NCBI RefSeq assembly: GCF_047495875.1
Contig: NC_092460.1
Location: 40,404,073 to 40,468,072 of the forward strand
DNA: 64,000 nucleotides
Direction of reading: 5' to 3'
Origin: Pithys albifrons albifrons
Lineage: Eukaryota; Chordata; Aves; Passeriformes; Thamnophilidae
A model generated the notes under the pieces. That model was not told the origin of the DNA and did no database searches. It saw only the letters and a list, made by a program, of their open reading frames with translations. How positions within the stretch are numbered: position 1 is the first letter of the stretch; every line of letters begins with the position of its first letter. Below are positions 37,387-49,897 of the stretch, one piece after another. Both the position numbers and the translations under genes were made by a program.

Positions 37387-39020
37387 TTACGACAGGAGAG
37401 AAATTTCCAACACTGATGAGACACATGACACATCCAAGGTTGGAAATCATCTATAGTTCCATGGAAGGAGTTTCATGTAGGAGGAAAAAGCTGAGAAATA
37501 ATTGAGGAAGTCAGGAACATAAAGACAGTATAACCTCAAGAGTGATCAAAAGACACAGATTTTCTTGGGAATTGGGTAGAGTTTATGGACGCTAAGGAAG
37601 ATACTAATACCTGGTGGTCTAAGAACAAGTCCAAAGGGAAGAACCTGACTCACAAAGATCTGGTCATTTGGCCATGGGAGTTTTATTTATTTCCTCCTAA
37701 TTTTTGATTTTGTCTTACCTAGAGAGTTTTCTGTTCTATTAAAAATATACTTTGTGCTAGTTATGTGTTCTGATTACATTGAAGTTTACATTTGAAAATC
37801 CTCTCATTTTTTTCAACATGACTACTCATAGAAAAAAGTAGAGCTAAATTAATCTTCATGCTCAGGTTCTGTGGGGTTCTTTCCATGCCTGCAAGACAAC
37901 TTATTATCATGCACTTTTTGCACAAAATTAGAATCTCCTAAATATTAAAAAGAACATTTTTTACATTTTCATGAGCAACTCCCTTATTAACTTTACTTTT
38001 AATTCTTTTGTAAATTAATTGCAGTCTTGAATGCATGTCTTAGTCTTGACAGCTGGGCTCAAACATATCTAGTGTAAGGCATGCAACAGAAAAGGAATTA
38101 AAACATAGAACCTTCTGTTGAAAATACGTATCTGTCAGCATAATTTAGAGGACTTTTAAGCACTTCAGAAAAAAAATTACTCTCTCTGGACTGGTGTATT
38201 GGAAACAAAAGGTCTTAGAAATGACAATAAAGTATTTCTTAGAATTGTTTGAGGGAAGAAAAACCTACCTAAAATGGAAATTATTTAGGTAAGATGTGTG
38301 CAATGTGAAGTTGAAAGGAAGTGTTTTGATTTTGTTTATGTATGTTTTGTATTTCACAGTCTGTGAGCTTCAGTGTCGAAATGGGTTTTTAATTAGTTGG
38401 TATGTTCAGAGCTAGTGCATGTGAGCAAGAGGATCGGGGCCTTGCTCCTCACTTGTCAGCAGAATTCTATACCACCAAGGTTTGCAGCTGGAATTTTCCA
38501 AAAGTCTGTATATGCATATCACAGCATGAAGTCACAAATAAGAATGCACATTTGGCTTTTTGAACAGGGTAAATGATTTTGAAGCTGCAGCTTAAACCCC
38601 TAAAATACAAGTAAATTATTCTGGTTTCATTCGTGGTGAGCTTGATCTCCCAAGACTGTGGAGGAAAAAACTTCATATCAAACCTTAAAGAAAGAACTTG
38701 TGTTTCTATCCAGTTAATTATCTAACAAACTCTTTTAATTATATGGTAATTAATTTGCTTGTGATATTTCATATTTACAGCCACAAAGATGAAGTTTTTA
38801 TACTTGGGGCATTTCCCTCCTTCAGGTATTTAAAATAGGAAGTGAGACAGCTCAGGGTTCTTTCATGATCATCAAGAAGAAAAAGGCTCCCCCAGAGGAT
38901 CATTCAGATTATGTGTCTGTCTTATGCTCTCCAGACTGTTCTTTGCAAGTGTGTTATTGTGTCGTGTAGTTAGGCCAGAAAGTGACACTTAAATAAACTC
39001 CTTACAAGGCATTGGACTAA
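37387..39020. other. Unannotated stretch
   Basis: No gene or repeat family was recognised. AT-rich, with A/T runs near 37941-38010. Confidence 0.5.
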
Positions 39021-39358
39021 TGGAGCTGGGGAAGGATCTGGAGCACAAGTCCTGTGAGGAGCATCTGAAGAAGCTGGGGGGAGGTAGCTCAACCTGGAGA
39101 AAAGGAAGCTCAGGAGGGACTTTCTCATTCTCTACAACTCCTGACAGGAGGTTGTGGCCAGGTGGGGTTCAGGCTGCTCCCAGGGAACAAGTGACAGGAA
39201 AAGATAAAATGACCTCAAGTTGTGCCAAGGGAGGTTGAACATCAGGAAGAATTTATTCACTGAAAAGGTGGTCAGGGACTGTAAGAGGCTGCCCAGGAAG
39301 GTGGTAGACTCACCATCATTGGAAGTTCTCAAGAAATAAGTGGATGTGGCACTCAGCG
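39021..39358 (+). mobile_element. CR1 LINE segment lacking its 3' end
   Basis: Sense CR1: TGGAGCTGGGGAAGGATCTG, GAGGTTGTGGCCAGGTGGGG, GTTGAACATCAGGAAGAATT, GAGGCTGCCCAGGAAGGTGG, then ATGTGGCACTCAGCGC. Copies of this type at 28.2 and 54.9 kb continue with a GACAAGGTGG-like block and the tail, but this one stops abruptly and runs into a second CR1 of a different type. Confidence 0.9.
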
Positions 39359-39718
39359 CACTGGCACCGGAACCCACCCTGGGCTGGGCTGCATCCAGAG
39401 CAGCGTGGGCAGCAGGGGAGGGGGGGATTCTGCCCCTCTGCCCCACTCTGGGGAGAGCCCCCTGCAGAGCTGCCTCCAGCCCTGGAGGCCCAGCACAGCA
39501 AGGACATGGAGCTGTGGGAGTGAGGCCAGAGGAGGGACATGAATTTAAACAGGTTTCCCAGAGAAGCTGTGGTTGCCCTATCCCTGGAAGTGTCCAAGGC
39601 CAGGCTGCATGGAGCTCTGAGTAACCTGGGCTAGTGGAAGGTGTCACTGCCCATGGCAGGATGTTGGAATGAGATGGTCTTTAAGGTCCCTTCCAAACCA
39701 GGCTAATCTATCCTTCTA
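39359..39718 (+). mobile_element. Second CR1 LINE segment, internally deleted
   Basis: Sense CR1 beginning near GGAACCCACCCTGGGCTGGG, matching the reverse strand of the 48.7-48.8 kb copy. It runs through GGAGAGCCCCCTGCAGAGCT to GGCCAGAGGAGGGACATGAA, then jumps to TTTCCCAGAGAAGCTGTGG and continues to the 3' end (GGCTAGTGGAAGGTGTCACT, GATGGTCTTTAAGGTCCCTT, tail CTAATCTATCCTTCTAG). Relative to the 48.2-48.9 kb copy, a few hundred bp between those two blocks are missing. Several frames on both strands cross it; none is a gene. Confidence 0.9.
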
Positions 39719-41196
39719 GTCTTCATCCTGGTTGCAATGCCCAGGGAGAACAGGTTATTGTTTGCATTAAGCTTCTCACACTCCATGGCTGCTGCCATGA
39801 TTACCTTTACCCCTACCAAAGATGAGCACTTCAACCTGTTTTGACCTTTTCTCAGACATCATACATTTCAGTCATCCAGTTGTTCTTACTACTTTACTCT
39901 GGACTTTCTTCAGTTGCCCCCCATTTATCATGAGCATGAAATGTTTGCTTTTACCCATGTGCAATTAAGAGCAAAAAAAGAGCAGATGAGTAAAAATCAA
40001 TGCACTAGTGATTTGTGTCTCCTTCCCTGGTATTCAGTGGCACAGCAGAAAGACCAGGAAAAGACAGAGGACTGACATTTCCTTGAACTGATCCTGCCAC
40101 CTGGCTCTTTGCATACTGAGATACGTTGTGTGGAGGAACAACATGATCCAAGTTTCCAGAAGTGCTAAGAAATAACCAGCAAAAAGCAGTATAATTTTCA
40201 CTCCCAGAATTATTGCATTTGTGGAGTTCAGGAGGCAGCAGGGAGTAGAAGTACGGTTTCTTGTTTCGCTCTTTTGCCTGTGGCAAAACATTCCTCTATT
40301 AATTCATTGCTGTTTATAAAGTGGTCTGACTTCCTCGGATGAAAGGGATGACATAAGTGCTTGGTATTAGATGATTATTATTTATTTTTTATTCCTTACT
40401 ATTTTTCAAGCCAAGGAGCTATTACAGGCCTCATAAAGTTTAGCACTTTAGCCTTTGTACTTCGAATTTAAAAAAAGAGAAAAAGAAGAAAAAGATTCAA
40501 TCTCTGCAATCTAACAGTGTTTTCTACTCTGTAGTCCTCATAGATTTTATATTTTAAGGGAAAAATAGAAATAGAAACAGAAACCAAAGTGGTCTCTCAA
40601 GGGGGAAAAAAATCGAATATTTCTAAGAAAGTAGTCACTGCTTGTCAGACTTCTCTTAAACTGGTGCAGTCCCACTGATTTTGTTTGGGTAGTTTATGGT
40701 TAACCTTTCCACTTTTAAACTACAATTTAATAAACCTTTTCATGATACTCTCAATAAACCTTTATTTGGTGACTTGAAGGCTATTGTGTATGCAACACAG
40801 ACAGGCACTCAAAAACTAGTGATGTGCAGGAATAAAGTTATGTGAACACATTAGAAAATCTAGGCCAGCACCTTGGTTCTGGTAAATGAACTTTGCTGTT
40901 TGGAAATCTGGAAGGTTATGCTGACCTTTGTCAAGGGAGTTTATAAAGATGTCAATGCTAGAAACTTAGCTTATGCACCAAAACCAAACTGAAATGCAAA
41001 AAACAAAGAATCAGAGAAGGGATTAAAATACGTCATTGCTTCAGACATCACCTCCAACTAGCAGAACTGTTGCCATCCAGTGGCCCTTTTTTGACTGATT
41101 GAATCAATTTTTCCCTTCGCGTGTAGTGTATCTGTTGTGAATGACACACAGGTATCCATATTGTCTTAAGTCACTAAATTGTTGTTTGCTGCTACA
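39719..41196. other. Unannotated stretch
   Basis: No gene or repeat family was recognised. AT-rich, with an A/G-rich patch at 40470-40500. Confidence 0.5.
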
Positions 41197-41654
41197 GTCA
41201 CACAATCCCAGAATGGTTATGCACAGGAAGGGACCACAGTGGGTCATCTGGTCCCACCTCACTGCTTCAGCAGGGCCATCCCAGAGCACATGGCACAGGG
41301 TTGTGTCCAGATGGGTCTGGAATATCCCCAGTGAGGAAGACTCCACACCCTCTCTGGGTAATCTCTTCCAGTGCTCAGTCACTGCATAGCCAAAAGGGTC
41401 TTCCTCATGTCCAGGTGGAACTTCCTGGGCAGCAGTTCCTGCCTGTTCCTCTTGTGCCATTGCTGGGCACCCCCCAAGCAGAGCCTGGTCCATGCTCTGC
41501 CCCCTCCCTGCAGGCACTGACAGACATGAGGGAGGTCCCCTCTCAGTGTCTCTTCTAGAACCTGAACAGCCCCAGCTCCCTCAGCCTTTCCTCCTAAGAG
41601 AGATGCTCCAGTACCTTCAGCATCTCTGCAGCCTCCACTGGACTCACTCTAATA
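41197..41654 (-). mobile_element. CR1 LINE 3' portion, antisense
   Basis: The plus strand shows the reversed tail CACACAATCCCAGAATGGTT, then AGGAAGGGACCACAGTGGGT, CCATCCCAGAGCACATGGCA, GTCTTCCTCATGTCCAGGTG, CTGTTCCTCTTGTGCCATTG, GAGCCTGGTCCATGCTCTGC and CAGGCACTGACAGACATGAG. It is close kin of the plus-strand copy at 45.3-45.69 kb. The 5' truncation is near 41654. Confidence 0.94.
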
Positions 41655-42529
41655 TATGCATTTTGTTCCTTACTGGAATTCTTCACGTACAACTTGAAAA
41701 ACTCATCTTCTCTTCAGGCAGAATGTGGCATTTTTTCCCCCATTGGCTTCTGAATTGGAATCCAGACTCTGAACTTTGGAAGAGTCATTTTACTAGATAC
41801 GCAATGCAGTTTACAGCACTCTTAGTTCTTTGTTTGGCAATGCCTAAAATTATACATCCTGCAGGGAAAACTACAGTGTGACATGCCTAGGGAAGCTGCA
41901 AGAAAATGGTATTCTTAGAAACCTTCCTTCCCATGCAAGGTTTCTAGGTAATGTTTGCAACTTTTCTGATTTGTCCAAACCAGGCACAGGGTTAACTGAG
42001 CTCACAAAACACCTTGCTATTAGCTTTGGCTGCACTCTCACCCTGTTTTTATTTTGGCCAACTAAAGAAAGAATGCATTGATTCAAAACTTTAAAAAGCA
42101 ACTCCAACATCACTGTGCCTAAGGAACAGGGAGAAGGGTTTCTAGCTGCTCTAAGCAGTCCCAAATTCAGAAGTCATGTGATACTATTAAGGTTTCATAT
42201 TAAACATGCACTTATGGTGGTAAAGCAGTGTAACCAGCTGCTTCATCCATACTTACATGCTGGCAGCTGGATTTTAGGAGTGACAAAAGGTTGTAGCTGA
42301 TTTTCCAGACAGGCAGAAACACTGATGTGCAGTAACACCCTCTGCAGCAGATTGCCTGACCTCGGGGTGTCCCAAGGGTCATTCTGGACACAAACAAGTA
42401 TTGGGGCAGCCAGGGCTGGAAACACCAAGGCCTTCCAGTCTTTCTGAACAAAGAAGTGTGGACCTGTCAATATATGGTGGAGTGTGGCAGACCCAACGCA
42501 CAATTTGATGCTTCAGAGCAGAACTATAA
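41655..42529. other. Unannotated spacer
   Basis: No gene or repeat family was recognised. Short overlapping frames on both strands show no domain. Confidence 0.5.
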
Positions 42530-42652
42530 AATCATAAGATCAATGGCCTGGGTTGAAAGGGACCTTAAAGATCAACCCATTCCAAACCCTCTGCCATGGG
42601 CAGGAACACCTTCCATTAGACCAGGTTGCTCTTGAACACTTCCAGGATATGT
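42530..42652 (-). mobile_element. CR1 LINE 3' end, antisense
   Basis: Reversed CR1 end: AAATCATAAGATCAATGGCC, GGTTGAAAGGGACCTTAAAG, CCATGGGCAGGAACACCTTC and CATTAGACCAGGTTGCTCTT. Only about 120 bp remain. Confidence 0.9.
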
Positions 42653-44865
42653 CCTTTATGTCAAAGTTCTGGCAGCTCAGGCGCAATCCTTTGTGAAAGG
42701 GCCAATTTCACTTTCCAAAGAGGATTGATAAACAATATTCTTTCTCTGGTACTTTCAATAATTTCTGGAATGGTGCAGTATTTCAAGATATTTTCAGAAG
42801 AGTTTTTTAAGCTTTTCTTTGGGATCTGGATTCTTCCCCTTTCTGTCCCTGCCCCACTTATCAGAGTGAGCAGATTATTTTGCCATGAGAAAGAAGTTTT
42901 GGTTCTTATTTGATATAATGCATATGGGTGCCATGTGTAATTCACTGAATAAACACTTTGCCCCTAATTTTTGCTTTTTACTGCAAGATAGTCATGTAAA
43001 CAGCTCCAAGGAGGTCTTCCTCAAACCACCCCCAGATCTTTCACTCAGCTGAATAGAAATGCCTCTTGTTAATGGCCTTTCCAAGGCAAATTCTTAATCA
43101 TGAAAACATTTCTTACTCTAACTGCATATAGTTCTTAAACAGTCAGAATTTTTTAATCCCTAATCCCTAGGAAGTGTTTCCTTCCTGTCTGGAATACAGA
43201 CCACTGCTCTGAGAAGTATAAGCAGATTCAGTTCCATATTTCCAATGTTCTTGTATTTATCAGAGTAAACATTTGTCAGACCATACACAATATTGTAGAA
43301 AAATTTTGTTTTCACACAATGAACCCAAAAGTGGTTACACTTAAACTGCACATAGAGATTTATCAGGAGGAGTTAAGGCTAAACAGGTTTTCCCCAGGAA
43401 GAGGAGAAAACATGAAAACAAAAGATTTTAGCAGAAGAGTTTTAATTTTTAACTCAGTAAGGACCTCTTCCACCATTGTCCAGTGTAAGTCAAGATTCAG
43501 TCAGTTGGTTTAATGGGCAAATTCAGAGTAGTACAGTCATTGCATGCTTTGTTTTAAATCAGATTTAGTGCCACTGAAGTTAATCCAAAGCCCAGCCTAG
43601 CCTACAGAGAAGGACCGGTGTTAAAACTTTCAGAACTTAAAAAATCCACACCATCCCACACCTTTGTGTGAATTTTTTTTTGATCTCATGAAGTACAGTT
43701 ATAGTTTCTTGGTTGTATTTATAAGAAGGAACCTGGGTAAGTTATATTGAAATTCAGAATAGAAATCTTAAACCAGAAAACAGTATGAAAGAAAACCATT
43801 ACACAGAGTCAGTGTGAAGAATTGAATATTTGAATGAGAGAGACTACTAACTTTTCTAGCATGGCTGAGAAGGAAGGTGCTACTCAGAAGACAAATTAAA
43901 GTATATGGAGGCATGAACATATTAGTTAATAACGTCAGCACATTGCTTCCTTGTGGAACTGTTTGTTTCTTGAGTGATATTTTCTCTTGTGTTACATAGA
44001 GAAAAAAATAAGATGAGGGTAGGGCTGCATTTACATGGTGTGATTTTATCCATAATTTGACCTTCTATCTAGCACTTAATACAAATAATCAGGATATCAA
44101 TAAGAGCACTGGTGAAATCTGGACAAGTATTTCAAAATATCTCAATTTAGACTGTTTGTTTTTTTAATGTTCAGAAAAATCAGTGGGAGAAACTATTTTT
44201 AACGAATTAAAGTTTTCCTGGTATTTCATATTTTGTTTTTGAAATTGAAAGAATGCTGAAAAATTATTGCAAATCTCCACCATTGCTTTAAGGTATTACA
44301 TAACCTTTATTCTCTGATAGCATTTGCTAACATTTGAAAAATATAGGATTTCTGTGGCCTCCACACAATTTCCCTTGCTTGTTTGCCATATCCAATTTCT
44401 TTTCTCACCATCTCCTCTCTTCAGTGCTCAGGAATCTTTCTTCAGAATTAAGAATGGGTGTACTCAGCCTTTACTGGCTATGTCAAAGATGAGTATTTTG
44501 TTACAATCCAGTTGGTAGGGTAGAATGAAAGGATTCAAGAAAAAGATATTCCAAGCCAGGTAGGTCAGAACACAAGAGCAGTTACCTGTGATGTCTCTGA
44601 TTTCTGCTACCAGGTAAAGTTTTATATGGAAAGCCCCCTAAGTTTATGCACCATTCATGAGCAACCATCATTCGTGGCTGGCAGCACAGTTATCTATTAA
44701 ACATGAATGTGGTCACCTCAGAACCAGTAAGTCAATGGATCACTTTCTACATTGCCATGGACTTCTCTATTTGTGTTATGTTCCTATCCCAGTTTTGTCT
44801 TCTGAGCTATCAAAGTGATTTCCTTACACTGTTGATCAAATTTTAAGCTATAAAGAATTATCTGA
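42653..44865. other. Unannotated stretch
   Basis: About 2.2 kb without recognised gene or repeat. AT-rich. Confidence 0.5.
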
Positions 44866-45690
44866 GTTCTGGGCAGCCCTTCAGAAGCACTTTGACAGGT
44901 TGGAGAGATGGGCAGAGAACTGTCTGAAATTCAACAAAGGCAAATGCAGGGTCTGTACCTGGGAAGGAATAACCCAGAGCACCAGCACAGGCTGGGGGCT
45001 GACCTGCTGGGAAGCAGCTCTGCAGGGAAGGATATGGGATTCCTGGTGGGCACCAAGCTGTCCCTGAGCCAGCAGCGAGTCCTGGGGGCCAGGAAGGACA
45101 ATGGGATCCTGGGGTGCTTTGGGAAGGGCATTGCCAGCTGGTCAAGGGGGGTGATCCTGCCCCTCTGCTCAGCTCTGGTGAAGCTTATCTGGAGTGCTGT
45201 GTCCAGCTCTGGCTCCTCAGGACAAGAGAGACATGGAGCTGCTGAAGCAGATCCAGCAGAGGCTGTGGAGATGTTGAAGAGATTGGAGCATCTCTCTTAG
45301 GAGGAAAGGCTGAGGAAGATGGGGCTGTTCAGATTCCAGAAGAGACACTGAGAGGGGACCTCCCCCATGTCTGTCAGTGCCTGCAGGGAGGGGGCAGAGC
45401 ATGGACCAGGCTCTGCTTGGGGGTGCCCAGCAATGGCACAAGAGGAACAGGCAGGAACTGATGCCCTGGAAGTTCCAGCTGAACACGAGGAAGAACTTTG
45501 CTGTGCAGTGACCCAGCACTGGAAGAAATTGCCCAAAGAGAGTGTGGAGTCCCCCTCATGGAAGATATTCCAGAACTGCCTGGACACAATCCTGTGCCAT
45601 GTGCTCTGGGATGGCTCTGCTGGAGCAGGGAGATAGGACCAGATGCCCTGCTGTGGTCCCTTCCCTTTCTCATTCTGTGATTCTGTGAAA
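44866..45690 (+). mobile_element. CR1 LINE, long 3' portion with ORF2 remnant
   Basis: Sense CR1 of about 825 bp. The first part encodes a decayed ORF2 C-terminal region: a frame at 44908-45300 contains LGRNNPEHQHRLGADLLGSS, GILGCFGKGIASWSRGVILP and LCSALVKLIW, matching the CR1 ORF2 end just after the reverse-transcriptase domain. The later part has CAGGCTCTGCTTGGGGGTGC, GAACACGAGGAAGAACTTTG, CTGGAGCAGGGAGATAGGAC and the tail CATTCTGTGATTCTGTG. Frame changes separate the two coding blocks, so it is a dead copy. It is inverted relative to the copy at 41.2 kb. Confidence 0.95.
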
Positions 45691-48211
45691 GTAGAGTACA
45701 GTATGGTTTTTCAATTGTCTATGCTTCTTGTCAGGATTCTGTCACCTACAGAATCAGTATCTGAATTAACTCCACAAGTACTTGTAACTCCAGGTTCTGT
45801 CTCTGGCTCTCTGAATTGGCATGCTATTACCAACACTGCTTTCTTAAGCACTGAAAGTCAAAGAGCTGTCTCCAGTTCTGTCTTGCACTTGATTGAACAT
45901 GTTGTCAGAGCCTATTAAATGTTCATAGTTAACAAGTGCAAAAGCCAAGCTCTGTTTGCAGATATCTTCTCTCAGCTTAAGAGTAATGAATTTCCACTTA
46001 AGGGTGTAGCTGTGGCTTGTATTAAAGTGGAAACTTACTATAGAAACACATGAGAAGGATGAAAGTCATCTTGCAAACAACATTGTTAATGATTCATAGG
46101 TCATTTTTGCTAGATAGTTTTATGAAATAGTTATTTAAAACAGCAACAGAGCTGGCATCACACAGAGAAGCAGACCACGTTAAACCTCAGCCACAGTCTA
46201 ATAAATCAGTGAGTCAGAGAAGTTTGTGCAATGTGAAAGCTTTTTCTGAAATTTCTAGACATCTGCCTCCCTGGCTTATTACAGCTTCTGAAAATTGCTT
46301 AAACAAGCAAGGACATAAAACTACAGCAGTATTTTAAAGCGATAGAAATTTTCTCTGACAAATGGAAGACACTTTGAAAAAATTTATTGGCAAATTGAAA
46401 AGTAAAATCTGCATCCCACAGTGGAATGATAAAATATTATTAGACACTCAGAGAGGAAGAGAAGAAAAAGTAATATGGATATAATAATATGTGTCCTCAA
46501 GAGCTTAAGAAGTCCATTAAGTAATATTTAACAATAACAAAAATAAATGTGATAGAGCCTGTACAAAGCATAGGAAGTGGTTTCTTCAGCGCTCATGAGC
46601 TTCTGTATGTTGTAAACCTTATTCTCATGAAACTTAGAAAAATTATCAGTCTACAGCTTATAAATTAATTCTCACTGCCTGGCTGACCAAAATGTCCTAC
46701 AAACCCTGCTGAACAACAAGCCTCCTGGGACTGGGCACTCTTCCAACACTGAGCAGGGAAAGGCCAGAGACCTTGTCAAGTCAGCACACATGGCTGTAAC
46801 TGTAACTGCTCAAAAATATTGCCAGACCCTTTTCAGGCAGTCTGAGTGAAGAAGATGCTGCATCTCTTTTTCAAAAGCAGAAGCATATCCATGGCTTTTC
46901 AAATCTAGACAAACCCTTTTCTTCACATGACATCAGGATCTGGGGAGTGCGTAGAGGGTGGTGGGTCATTTTCTAGCTGTGTTTCATTTCATGAGGTTTT
47001 TAAGTTCTGCTAATGTAGATTGCACATTATTATTTCCCATCAGAGTCTTACAGGTATCCAGACAATGCTAGATATTTAGGCAGCCTTTGTGATTAAAGGA
47101 ACAGCACCTCCAGGAATGTATTTGGTCATCCCAGAAAAACGGGATGAGCTGCAGCTTTAGGTATCCTCCCCATCAGCTGTAGAAAATGTCTTGGCAGACA
47201 GTGTGCCCTAAACACCTTACCTATACATATGAAGTTATGTAAGATGACTGCAGTCCTTAATGTGATTCTACTGATTGTTTTCACAATCATTTGGCAAGTG
47301 GAACATTGAGCTCTTTTCATTTGACAGTTTGCAGAGAGCTTATTTTGTCAGATTAAAACTTTACCGAGATTCTGAAATAAATTTTGAACCATGGAATGGT
47401 TGTTAGGGATGGAAATATTTTCTTGCCAACAGGAGGTATAACAAACAGGCAGAAGATAGGTCTTGGTGACCCTGAAGGTCTGAATGAGTTGATGAAGGGA
47501 CATGATACAAACTACAGAAACACTAAAAAGAACCAAATATTAGGGTACTTTCTCCTAAATCATGTTGTCTTATCCTAAATATCTCTTCCACAGACTTTCA
47601 TTCTCCTAAGGAATTTTTCTCCTGAGAAGTAAATAAACTTCCTTCTAACTTCCTTTTGTACTAATTTAAGGACTTAACAGTAATTTTAATTAGAGTTTCA
47701 GAAGACAGAGGAGTGCAATATCAGAACAATGAACCATTCAGTGAACCATAACTCTATTCTTCCAACAGAGAAGCTATCAATTCCTACTAAAAACTACCTG
47801 CATATAAACGAGCTGCATTCTCTGAGTTAAGTGTAAATGGTCTGATGGCGAAGGGAGACATTTGCTGCAAAACCTTGACAAAGTGCGAATTCTGAGGAAA
47901 GGTTATTTGGGGTCATGTCTGGCAACCATTCATTGCTATTGAATGAAAAGCAACAAGTGCAGGGACACTTCAAGAGGTTCAGCTTTACTGTATTGGGATG
48001 CTGTTTTGGTGTCCATTTCAGTAAAGATCGCAGGGATTGTTTAACCACGGATATTGTCAGCTGTGAGCAAGTAAGGATGGAAGCCAGCAGGAAAGGGTGC
48101 TAAAATGAAATAGGTAAGCAGTTACTTTTTGAGTAAATGCAGCTCATTGCAAGTGTTTTGAAAACCAGGTTTTTTTTAGCATGGTGAAGGAGCATAGTAG
48201 CAGGTTCCTCT
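45691..48211. other. Unannotated stretch
   Basis: About 2.5 kb without recognised gene or repeat. AT-rich, with short frames near 47126-47578 lacking recognisable domains. Confidence 0.5.
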
Positions 48212-48948
48212 TAGAATCATAGAATGGTTTGGGTTAGAAGAGACTTTGAATATCAGCTACTTGCAGCACTTCTGGCATGGGCAGGGACAACTTTCACTAT
48301 CCCAGGTTGCTCACAGCCTCATCCAACCTGGCCTTGGACCCTTCCAGGGATGGGGAAGCTACAGCTTCTCCGGGAAGCCTGTGCCAGTGCCTCCCTACCC
48401 CTCAGAGAGAAGAATTTCTTCCTAATACCCAATCTAAACATACTCTCAGTTTGAAGCCATAACCCCTTGGCCTGTCACTCCAGGTCCTTGCAAATAGTCT
48501 CCATCTTCCTTGTGGGCTCCCTTCAAGCACTGGAAGGCCACAATTAGGTCACCCGAAAGCCTTCTCAAGGCTGACCAATCCCAACTCTCTCAGCTTTTTT
48601 GCTCCCAGCAGAGCTGCTCCATCCCTCTGACCATCTTGGTGTCCCTCCTCTGGCCTCGCTGCCACAGCTCCATGTCCTTGTTGTGCTGGGGCTGCTCTGC
48701 AGGGGGATCTCCCCAGAGTGGGGCAGAGGGGCAGAATCCCCCCCTCCCCTGCTGCCCACGCTGCTCTGGATGCAGCCCAGCACAGGGTGGGTTCTGGGTT
48801 GGGTAATGTCCAGTCTCTCACCCACCAGCACTCCCAAGTCCTTCTCCCCAGGGCTGATCCAGCTGTCCATCCCCAGTCTGGACTGGTACCAGCACCAGCA
48901 CTTGGTCTTCTTGACTTGCAAGAGATTCTTTGTAGTCTGAGCAGCACA
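48212..48948 (-). mobile_element. CR1 LINE, long 3' portion, antisense
   Basis: The plus strand begins with the reversed tail TTAGAATCATAGAATGGTTT and GGGTTAGAAGAGACTTTGAA. It continues through GGGCAGGGACAACTTTCACT, GCCTTGGACCCTTCCAGGGA, TGTCACTCCAGGTCCTTGCA, CACAATTAGGTCACCCGAAA and CATGTCCTTGTTGTGCTGGG to GAGTCTCTCACCCACC-like and GTCCTTCTCCCCAGGGCTGA blocks. On the minus strand ORF2 residues such as PGEKDLGVLVGERLDI are readable. It is the most complete copy of its type in the window and the reference used here for judging deletions in others. Confidence 0.95.
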
Positions 48949-49897
48949 AAGACTAAGGGAGAGGATGTGCATTTGGGCATTTTTAGGAGATTGTTTGAAA
49001 CAGCAAAAATGCAGCTGCATGCCCTCAGCCTTAATTTCCTAAGATTTGTGAGCTCAATATTTGCAGAACTGTGTGATTTGAACTTCCAAAAGGACTTAAT
49101 TGTGCATTGAAAATAGGTTGGGGCTTTTGTGGCTGATCAGTTTGCTCAGTTCCTCTCTCTCTCTCTCTCTTTTTTATTTTTTTTTTAAATCAGAAAGGAG
49201 TACTGTTCTTCAAAACCAACAATAATTTGGGCATGTGAAACTGTCCCTAGCAAGGCAGGCATTTTATGATATCTAGGAGCACCTGCCTTTTCCCTCCCTT
49301 AAATTATGAGTTGTAGTACCAGAGGTGCTTGACCTCAGCAGGTATAATACCATGCTGTGGTTTATATCAAAGGGTTTCCTCTGAGCACATCCAGTGCATT
49401 CCCTTTGAATGAAATTAACTTGGAAGGAGAAGTCAAGGATCATACCTGATCCATGCCAGCTACAAATTCGACCCATGAAAGCAGGCTGGAGCTCACTAAA
49501 GCAAAGCCATCTGAATATGTGTAAGGTTGACATCATGTCCCTCACTGGGCAGGGTGCCTGCGGGGTTGGGCTGTGTGGGAGGGGGTCATGGATTATCCTG
49601 TGTCTGGGTTCAGCCAGGCACTGTGTCCAGCCTGCCCACTGTGCATTCCTAACACTGGGGCTGGGACTACTCCTGTGCTCTGCACTGGGAGAGGGACTCC
49701 TGCTGCCCTGCAGAATGGATGGTCAGGGCCCATCTGGACCTCCCTTAAGGCATCTCCAAGAATCCAGAATGGGTGTAGAGCACTTCCCCATGTTCACTCC
49801 AAGGGCTTTGATTATGGCCCAGAACCTTGAAAATGGTTGTTCCTTGAGCCATCCCATTACCATGACAGTGGTCTGTCTGGGAATACTCTTACATGGA
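48949..49897. other. Unannotated spacer with (CT)n and a GC-richer patch
   Basis: No gene or interspersed repeat was recognised. It contains the (CT)9 tract listed separately and a GC-richer patch at 49550-49740. A 168-residue frame at 49409-49915 has no domain I recognise and runs into LTR sequence at its end. Confidence 0.5.
49153..49187 (+). repeat. (CT)9 followed by T-rich tract
   Basis: Nine CT units (49153-49170), then a run of T broken by single A residues to about 49187. Low-complexity DNA. Confidence 0.93.

Noticed and set aside
39132..39647. 171-residue minus-strand open frame
   Set aside because: It is antisense to the two-part CR1 at 39.0-39.7 kb.
41197..45690. Target-site duplications around CR1 copies
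   Set aside because: I looked for them but CR1 insertions usually lack clear ones and none was convincing here.
48549..49020. Minus-strand open frames of 143 and 151 residues
   Set aside because: They are decayed CR1 ORF2 reading frames, shifted relative to one another; annotated as the CR1 element instead.
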